Shown here: piece by piece, positions 5,982 to 10,091 of the stretch
Layout of the letters: every line of letters starts with the position of its first letter
Numbering within the stretch: position 1 is the first letter of the stretch
Assembly: GCA_030529305.1 (NCBI GenBank)
Contig: JAUMXD010000054.1
Location: 1 to 10,091, forward strand
DNA: 10,091 nucleotides
Source of the DNA: Allobrachymonas sp.
GTDB lineage: Bacteria > Pseudomonadota > Gammaproteobacteria > Burkholderiales > Burkholderiaceae
Reading direction: 5' to 3'
Notes under the pieces: generated by a model
Database searches by the model: none
Told to the model about the DNA's origin: nothing
What the model saw: the letters and a program-made list of their open reading frames with translations, nothing else
Made by a program: the position numbers and the translations under genes

Positions 5982-6181
5982 CTAAAAATCAATCAAAAGA
6001 AACGTCATCGGCCAAAGCAATATTCCAAGGCCTGATCCAAAAAACAAATAAGCCCTATTTTGGTTTTTCAGCAACAGCCCAGCAAGAAAAATACACACAT
6101 CGCATAAAGCAAAAAACCAGCCAAGCCCGATTCAAACAAAAACAAGTTCGAATCACTCTCCAGGGCCAAAGGGACCGCCAT
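5982..6181 (-). pseudogene. Possible frameshifted two-helix membrane ORF
   Basis: From ATG 6181 the frame reads 37 residues, M-A-V-P-L-A-L-E then a hydrophobic stretch G-L-A-G-F-L-L-Y-A-M-C-V-F-F-L-L, and stops at TGA 6068-6070. One base back, the next frame continues with L-L-L-K-N-Q-N-R-A-Y-L-F-F and a second hydrophobic stretch, ending at TAG 5982-5984. Joined by a -1 shift near the T5 run around 6087, they would make a protein of about 65 residues with two membrane helices. This could be a decayed gene, recoding or a sequence error. Base composition here is much more A+T-rich than the flanks. No homologue is recognised. Confidence 0.35.
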
Positions 6182-6281
6182 CTGCAGGCACGGGCGGTTC
6201 TGGCCAATTCGCTATCACGCGCCAGAACAGCATCACCCCCAACGCATTGAAGACAAAAACAAGCCCCGCCAACCATTTGGC
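6153..6281 (-). pseudogene. In-frame continuation after a TGA: membrane helix plus Pro/Gly-rich tail
   Basis: Directly after the TGA that ends the 37-codon ORF, the same frame stays open for 42 codons: A-K-W-L-A-G-L-V-F-V-F then a helix to about W-R-V-I, then W-P-E-P-P-V-P-A-D-G-G-P-F-G-P-G-E. It has the composition of a real small membrane protein but no ATG start in its own frame; a TTG at 6272 is possible. Either it is the second half of an 80-residue gene broken by a CGA-to-TGA or similar change, or a separate ORF whose ATG (6285) has lost frame by one base. Confidence 0.4.
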
Positions 6282-6395
6282 TCATACGGGTTTATTGGCA
6301 GCGTTTGTTTCTTGGCTGGCTTTTTTGAAGTCGCGATAGGCGATGAACGGCGCAGCCACGGCAAGGCCCGTTGTTGCCACCTTGTAAAAATTCAT
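6282..6395 (-). CDS. Small ORF (37 residues) overlapping the end of thiE
   Basis: The ATG at 6395 overlaps the thiE TGA as ATGA, which implies translational coupling. The product starts M-N-F-Y-K, has a short hydrophobic stretch (V-A-T-T-G-L-A-V-A-A-P-F-I-A-Y) and a polar tail rich in Lys, Asn and Ala. It stops at TGA 6282-6284, again within ATGA. Composition and the coupled start suggest real translation. It may be the first half of a longer gene that continues in frame beyond the stop. Function unknown. Confidence 0.45.
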   Translation of the reverse strand: MNFYKVATTGLAVAAPFIAYRDFKKASQETNAANKPV

Positions 6396-7660
6396 GCCAT
6401 GCGCCTGTTTTGCCGCTGCGCCAAGCCTTGTGCTATCGCCTGCTGCAAAGCCTCAATGGTTTGTGCAGGGTCAGCCGCCTGGGTGATATGGCTGACCACA
6501 GCCACACTATCGGCCCCTGCGGCAGCGGCAGCTTGGGCGCGTTCGGCATTCATGCCGCCGATGGCGACCAGGGGCAGGGCAGGCGCATCGGCTTCGGGCA
6601 GGCTGCCGTGCAGCACTTGCGCCCAACAGCGCACGCCCGTCAAGCCCACAGGCGGGCGGGCGATGGCTTTGGTGATGGTGGCATGCACCGGCCCGCAGGC
6701 GATGTAGCTGGGACGCAGGCGCAGGGCGCGCGCCAGTTGCCAGGGGGTTTGGCTGCTCACGCCCAAGCGCAGGCCGCTGGCTTGCAGTTCATCCAGCGCT
6801 GATTCGCTCAGCGCGGCGGCATCGTCTTGCCCCAAGTGCACGCCGTAGATGCCGGGCAGGCATTGCGCGTGGCGCAGGGCAGCCTGCCAATGGTCGTTGA
6901 TGATGAGCAAGGCACCCAACTCGTGCGCGGCTTGCGCGCAGCGGATGATTTGCGCATCGATTTCATCGGCTGCGGCTTGTTTGACGCGCAGTTGCACAAG
7001 TTGGACGCCCAATTGCATGCAGCGAATGGTCCAGTCCGCATCGCCCATCACGGCGTACAGCCCCCAGGCATGCCCCGCTTGCCGCATGGCTGCGGGCATG
7101 GGTGCAAAGGCGCGCGCGCGCGGCGTGCCCAGCAGCGGGAAGTAGCGGCGCTGCCAGAGCTCATGGTTGAGCCCATCTGGCCCTACTGAAGCCGCAGCAG
7201 GCGCAAGCGGCACAGCGTTTGCATCCAGCGCCGTAAACACGGCCGCTGCGGCATGCAGGCCCGCTTCTGTGCCGCAGCTGCCCGCCTCAATCGCTTGGCG
7301 GGCCTGTTGCAGCAACAGATCGGCGCTGCCCGCCCGCCAACGGGGCGCATCAGCCGCCGCGTACAGGGGCGAATGCAGCCAGCCGCTGGCCTCGGGCGTT
7401 ACCAGATAGAAGCGGGCGCGCTCTTGCGCTTGGCCAGGGTGGGCCAGCACCACATGGCGCTGCTGGGGCAAAGCCGTACCCAGATCGTGCCAGCAACGCT
7501 GCGCCCAATCGGCCACCACGGCATCGCGCTGCGCGGGCGTGGCCGATGCGGGCAGATCCAGCAAGGCCTGCTGCCAATCGGGGCAGTGCACAGCCCAGGG
7601 CGCGCCATCCGGCGGTGTGGCAGATGGAGTGGCAGACGAATCGGTGTTGGCGTGGCTCAT
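6392..7660 (-). CDS. thiE: Thiamine phosphate synthase with a long N-terminal extension
   Basis: This encodes 422 residues from ATG 7660, which overlaps the thioesterase stop as ATGA. The same frame is open further upstream, but that part runs across the thioesterase gene and lacks a start signal. Residues 199-410 form the ThiE barrel, which joins HMP pyrophosphate and thiazole phosphate to make thiamine phosphate in the cytoplasm. Visible landmarks are Q-L-R-V-K (223-227), I-N-D (254-256), G-V-H-L-G-Q-D-D (273-280), G-P-V-H-A-T-I-T-K (323-331, the phosphate-binding motif) and A-I-G-G-M (366-370). All expected active-site segments are present, so the enzyme is probably functional. Residues 1-195 are extra compared with a usual ThiE of about 210 residues. 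That part is Ala-rich and not recognised; near 160-168 a G-P-D-G-L-N-H segment faintly recalls the end of ThiD, so it may be a decayed ThiD domain. Confidence 0.88.
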   Translation of the reverse strand: MSHANTDSSATPSATPPDGAPWAVHCPDWQQALLDLPASATPAQRDAVVADWAQRCWHDLGTALPQQRHVVLAHPGQAQERARFYLVTPEASGWLHSPLYAAADAPRWRAGSADLLLQQARQAIEAGSCGTEAGLHAAAAVFTALDANAVPLAPAAASVGPDGLNHELWQRRYFPLLGTPRARAFAPMPAAMRQAGHAWGLYAVMGDADWTIRCMQLGVQLVQLRVKQAAADEIDAQIIRCAQAAHELGALLIINDHWQAALRHAQCLPGIYGVHLGQDDAAALSESALDELQASGLRLGVSSQTPWQLARALRLRPSYIACGPVHATITKAIARPPVGLTGVRCWAQVLHGSLPEADAPALPLVAIGGMNAERAQAAAAAGADSVAVVSHITQAADPAQTIEALQQAIAQGLAQRQNRRMA

Positions 7661-8094
7661 GGCGTGACATCCACGGCAGGCGCGACCAGAAAGCGCGAGA
7701 AGTTGGCTCGCAGCTCGTCGGGCATGGCTTGGGGCCGCAGCTCTTTCAAGCTGGTGGTGACGAGTTTGAGCTTCATGCGCACGCGCTCTTCGTCGTTGCA
7801 ACGCGCATCGATGCGCACGGTGAGCGAAGTGTGCCCCAGGTGCAGCACTTGCAGGCTGAATTCGAGCAGCTCGTTGTAGCGGCTGGGGCGCAGAAATTCC
7901 ATTTCGAGCTTGACCAGCGGATGCACCACGCCAAAGCGTTCGATCATGGTGGGCATGTCGCACTCCAGCCCCTCGCGCAGCCAAGCCTCGATCACGGCGT
8001 GGCTCATCTCGCCATAGCGCGGGTAGAAAACGATGCCAGCGTGATCGCATTCGCCAAAGCGCACGCGGTGAAAGGTTCGAAAGATTTCGTTCAT
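7657..8094 (-). CDS. Hotdog-fold acyl-CoA thioesterase (4-hydroxybenzoyl-CoA thioesterase/YbgC type)
   Basis: This encodes 145 residues from ATG 8094, with an AAGGCGAG ribosome-site-like sequence about 9 bases upstream; the longer frame to 8211 has no plausible start and lacks family features. The signature R-F-G-E-C-D-H-A-G-I-V-F-Y-P-R-Y (12-27) is that of the 4HBT branch, with Asp17 as the expected catalytic acid. H-P-L-V-K-L-E-M-E-F-L-R-P follows (58-70), as do the two remaining sheet strands. Family members hydrolyse acyl-CoA or aryl-CoA thioesters in the cytoplasm; the substrate here cannot be told. Length is normal. Its stop overlaps the thiE start by ATGA, so the two are co-translated, though no pathway link is known. 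Confidence 0.88.
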   Translation of the reverse strand: MNEIFRTFHRVRFGECDHAGIVFYPRYGEMSHAVIEAWLREGLECDMPTMIERFGVVHPLVKLEMEFLRPSRYNELLEFSLQVLHLGHTSLTVRIDARCNDEERVRMKLKLVTTSLKELRPQAMPDELRANFSRFLVAPAVDVTP

Positions 8095-8599
8095 GCGGTT
8101 TGTCTCGCCTTGAAACAAAGGGTAGATTGAATGAATGATCGGTTTGAATGAAATGAAAGCGACGGCTGCAACACAGCATGCCCTTGGCCGGATTGTGCGC
8201 CAGCCATTCATTCACAGCGATTCACAAGGTGTTGGGCATGCCAGCCCAGATGCTGCCAGCAAATAGGGCAGCTGACCATTCGGGCAATCCATATCCTGAT
8301 GTAGCTCTGCCAATGCACGGTGAAGGTGTGCAATGCGCGGCTTGCTACGCTGTCCGGCCATGAGCGCTGCCGCACAACGAAATTGAGCCAAGGCGCTAGG
8401 CCTCGGATGAATCAAACGTTGATAAACATCTGCTCAATTCGATGCACCATCAGCAATACGCTGGCCACGGCTGCAATAGCTGCGCTTGTCGTGACTGCAA
8501 GGTCGCGCCCATTGCCTCATCACGTGCGGCTCTGTGTCAGCACCGTTCAAAACCCATGCCAACCACCCACACGGCCAGCACAAGCCGTGATGAGTGGCC
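8095..8599. other. Stretch of about 500 bases without a convincing gene
   Basis: Frames on both strands are short and of arbitrary composition. The part at 8110-8160 is A+T-richer and holds repeats of the ATTCATT kind on the leftward strand. It should carry the promoter of the thioesterase operon, but no -35/-10 pair stands out. CACGGC (8570-8575) and GCCGTG (8584-8589) form a 6-bp hairpin just past the 91-residue gene, without a T-run. Confidence 0.45.
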
Positions 8600-8875
8600 T
8601 TACTGCGCAGGTGCAGCCTCTGCTGCTTCAGATGCGGGCTCAATGGCTGGGGCGGCAGCAGCGGTAGATGGGGCAGAGGGCGCAGGCATCAGTCGGCTGG
8701 CCGCTTCAGGCCGGGCAGGGCGCAACACGATGGCTTCGGGATGCAATTGCTCTTGCAGGCGATAAGGCTCGCCTTCGGACACGGGGGCCAGCCCCAGCGG
8801 GGCCAGCCAATGCTGCGACCAAGCAAAAAAAAGCAAGTTGGCAAGCACGACCAGGGCCAATGTCCAGCGCAGCAT
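8600..8875 (-). CDS. Small membrane-anchored protein, resembling the N-terminus of Burkholderiales SPOR-type proteins
   Basis: This encodes 91 residues from ATG 8875. AAGGA lies about 12 bases upstream, a rather long spacing. Residues 2-20 are a membrane helix (L-R-W-T-L-A-L-V-V-L-A-N-L-L-F-F-A-W), followed by S-Q-H-W-L-A-P-L-G-L-A-P. A leading anchor of this look is known to me from proteins encoded near birA in Burkholderiales, some of which carry a periplasmic SPOR domain that binds peptidoglycan. Here the rest is Ala/Pro/Glu-rich and low in complexity (about 55-91), and the gene ends without a SPOR domain. No shifted frame beyond the stop restores one. It may be a short family variant or a truncated gene. 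The C-terminal part is expected to be outside the cytoplasm. Confidence 0.75.
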   Translation of the reverse strand: MLRWTLALVVLANLLFFAWSQHWLAPLGLAPVSEGEPYRLQEQLHPEAIVLRPARPEAASRLMPAPSAPSTAAAAPAIEPASEAAEAAPAQ

Positions 8876-9000
8876 AGTGTGTGTTCGTCCTTGTGGGTTG
8901 AGGGGTAGTAGCCAATCGGCTCAGGGGGCCATTTAGGCCTTGCAACGGTTCGCTTGATGCGCTCAGCTCGTTCAAACGCTTGCCTGCATCACGGCAATAC

Positions 9001-9029
9001 AGTTTAGGCATGCGCAAGCCGTATTCCAA
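9001..9029 (-). promoter_or_regulatory. Candidate sigma-70-type promoter for the 91-residue gene
   Basis: On the leftward strand TTGGAA (9029-9024) and TAAACT (9006-9001) are exactly 17 bases apart; each box matches consensus at 4 of 6 positions. It lies about 126 bases upstream of ATG 8875 and within the gap after the pentapeptide gene. Confidence 0.35.
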
Positions 9030-9070
9030 CAAAACGCAGCGCCCTTGGGAATGAGGCTGCTTCGCCTTGA

Positions 9071-9451
9071 TCAACCAAACAGCGCATCAAAGCCGTCGCA
9101 GCGCACGGCCCGGCAGCCGTAGACGCGGGTGTCGTCAGCTGTGCAGGGCGATTCAAGATTGTCCCGCAAGAAGCGGCAATTTTCAAAGTGGCTATCGACG
9201 AAGCGGCAGCCGGCAAACGTGGTGCCGCGGAAAGTACAGCTTTCGCAGGTGCAATCCACAAAGATGGCCGTGTTGAACAAGCCCCAGTACAAGTCGATGT
9301 GCTCGAAGGTGCAGGCAACAAACACCCCGTCGCAGTGGGCGCCTTCCAGCTCGGCATCGGCAAAGGTGCAATAGCGGTAAACGGCGCTGCTGTCCGCCAG
9401 CGCCTGTTGCACGGCCCGTGTGCCAGCAAATGTGCGATCAAGGTTGAGCAT
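9071..9451 (-). CDS. Cys-rich pentapeptide-repeat protein
   Basis: This encodes 126 residues from ATG 9451, with GAGGAA 9 bases upstream. From about residue 28 to 99 it follows the pentapeptide-repeat rhythm: the central position is filled at 59, 64, 69, 74, 79, 84, 89, 94 and 99 by Phe, with Cys at 69 and Leu at 99. This predicts a right-handed quadrilateral beta-helix in the cytoplasm. Eleven Cys residues occur (28, 40, 47, 67, 69, 72, 82, 92, 103, 113, 118), and those at 67, 72, 82 and 92 share one face of the helix. Pentapeptide proteins include DNA-gyrase protectors (Qnr, MfpA), but this one is short and has no feature that shows such a role. It starts 24 bases after the birA stop, so it is probably in the same transcript. 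Confidence 0.82.
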   Translation of the reverse strand: MLNLDRTFAGTRAVQQALADSSAVYRYCTFADAELEGAHCDGVFVACTFEHIDLYWGLFNTAIFVDCTCESCTFRGTTFAGCRFVDSHFENCRFLRDNLESPCTADDTRVYGCRAVRCDGFDALFG

Positions 9452-9475
9452 GTTTTTCAGTTCCTCGCACCATGT

Positions 9476-10091
9476 TCAACAAGCCGCATCGTCCAGCGGG
9501 CGCAGGCTGATTTCGGAAGAATGCACCTCGCGCAACGTGCCGTCGGCCAATTGCACGCGCAAAGCGCCCACTGCGTTGATGCCCCGGGCCACGCCCTGGC
9601 CGCCGTCAGACAGGCACACGGTTTGGCCTTGCAAGGCATCGCGCTCGGCAAAGCGCGGCTGCCACGGCGCAAAGCCATGATCGATGAATTGCCGCACGGC
9701 CTGCGCCAGCGGCGCGGCGATTTGCTCCAGCACCCAGGGGGCGGTAGCGTGCGGTGCAAATTCCTGCACCCAGGCGGGCGCTTGCACGCGGGCCTGGCCC
9801 GGCGCGGCTTCTGGCAAGGGCGGCAGCGCCCGGATATTGATGCCCACGCCAATCACCGCCTGGCGCTGCGCGCCCTGGCTGCAAATTTCGATCAGCACGC
9901 CGCCCAGCTTGCGCCGCGCAAACCACAAATCGTTGGGCCATTTCACGCGCAGCTGGTTCACGTCGTTCGGGTCCAGCGCCTGCGCCAAGGTGTGGCCCAC
10001 CACCAGCGACAAGCCCGCCACATCGGCCTGCCCCAACGGCACGCCCAGCGAAAAGGTGAGCGAGCCGCCCGCTTCTTGCAAGCTCAGCCAC
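9476..10091 (-). CDS. birA: Biotin--[acetyl-CoA-carboxylase] ligase, C-terminal two thirds (5' end outside window)
   Basis: This is the end of biotin protein ligase, which makes biotinyl-AMP and attaches biotin to carrier proteins such as AccB. The frame is open across the right edge, starting inside W-L-S-L-Q-E-A-G-G-S-L-T-F-S-L, the strand after the adenylate-binding loop. The conserved K-W-P-N-D-L (catalytic Lys region), K-L-G-G-V-L-I-E and G-V-G-I-N motifs follow. The final 50 residues form the small SH3-like domain (D-A-L-Q-G-Q, G-V-A-R-G-I, V-Q-L-A-D-G). The N-terminal G-R-G-R motif lies outside the window, so I cannot say whether a DNA-binding domain is present. The stop is at 9476-9478. 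Confidence 0.9.
   Translation of the reverse strand, partial: WLSLQEAGGSLTFSLGVPLGQADVAGLSLVVGHTLAQALDPNDVNQLRVKWPNDLWFARRKLGGVLIEICSQGAQRQAVIGVGINIRALPPLPEAAPGQARVQAPAWVQEFAPHATAPWVLEQIAAPLAQAVRQFIDHGFAPWQPRFAERDALQGQTVCLSDGGQGVARGINAVGALRVQLADGTLREVHSSEISLRPLDDAAC

Noticed and set aside
6055..6285. A 76-codon leftward ORF starting in ATGA after the 37-codon ORF
   Set aside because: Its composition (many Cys, Trp, Arg) looks out of frame, while the neighbouring frame encodes a clean membrane helix and Pro/Gly tail.
6285..6395. Selenocysteine at the in-frame TGA
   Set aside because: No SECIS-like hairpin stands out directly after the TGA, and the flanking residues resemble no selenoprotein family I know; a mutated or misread codon is more likely.
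8706..9074. A 122-codon leftward ORF spanning the gap after the pentapeptide gene
   Set aside because: It overlaps the 91-residue gene in another frame, lacks a ribosome site and has no coherent composition.

Overview
The window (about 10.1 kb, mostly near 60% GC) looks like a betaproteobacterial chromosome, most likely Burkholderiales and probably Comamonadaceae. Three things suggest this: the tryptophanyl-tRNA synthetase tail carries an extra YegP/DUF1508-like domain, the left part is dense with G+C, and biotin ligase is followed by a small W-S-Q-x-W-L-A-P-L-G membrane protein. The taxon is inference from recalled family features, not from a search. No rRNA, tRNA, CRISPR array or insertion sequence was seen.

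Layout. Two genes read rightward: the 3' end of trpS (1-614) and an NlpE-like lipoprotein (1109-1585), separated by about 495 bases without a gene. Everything from 1900 to the right edge reads leftward. In transcription order the leftward genes are: birA (5' end outside the window), a Cys-rich pentapeptide-repeat protein, a 91-residue membrane-anchored protein, a gap of about 500 bases, a hotdog thioesterase, a thiE gene with a long N-terminal extension, a group of tiny overlapping membrane ORFs with apparent disruptions, a 207-residue single-pass membrane protein, a leader with a Rho-independent terminator, and then two paralogous propeller genes ending in a hairpin terminator near 1775-1808.

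The most interesting locus is the pair at 1900-2967 and 3130-4980. The upstream protein has a membrane module that closely resembles the DUF5706 domain of Pycsar antiphage effectors. It has three predicted transmembrane helices around a cytoplasmic helical segment, and a predicted beta-propeller of about 290 residues follows. The downstream protein is a stand-alone version of the same propeller with a signal peptide. An odd number of membrane helices would put the fused propeller in the periplasm, the same compartment as its secreted paralogue. No nucleotide cyclase, HD or other obvious signalling gene is visible beside them. A periplasmic sensor coupled to a Pycsar-like membrane module is therefore the best candidate here for an undescribed system, but that function is inference.

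The thioesterase and thiE overlap by ATGA, and thiE overlaps a 37-codon ORF in the same way, so 8094-6282 looks translationally coupled. Below it (6281-5982) the reading is broken by an in-frame TGA and by a likely frameshift in AT-richer DNA, which points to decayed genes, recoding or sequence error.
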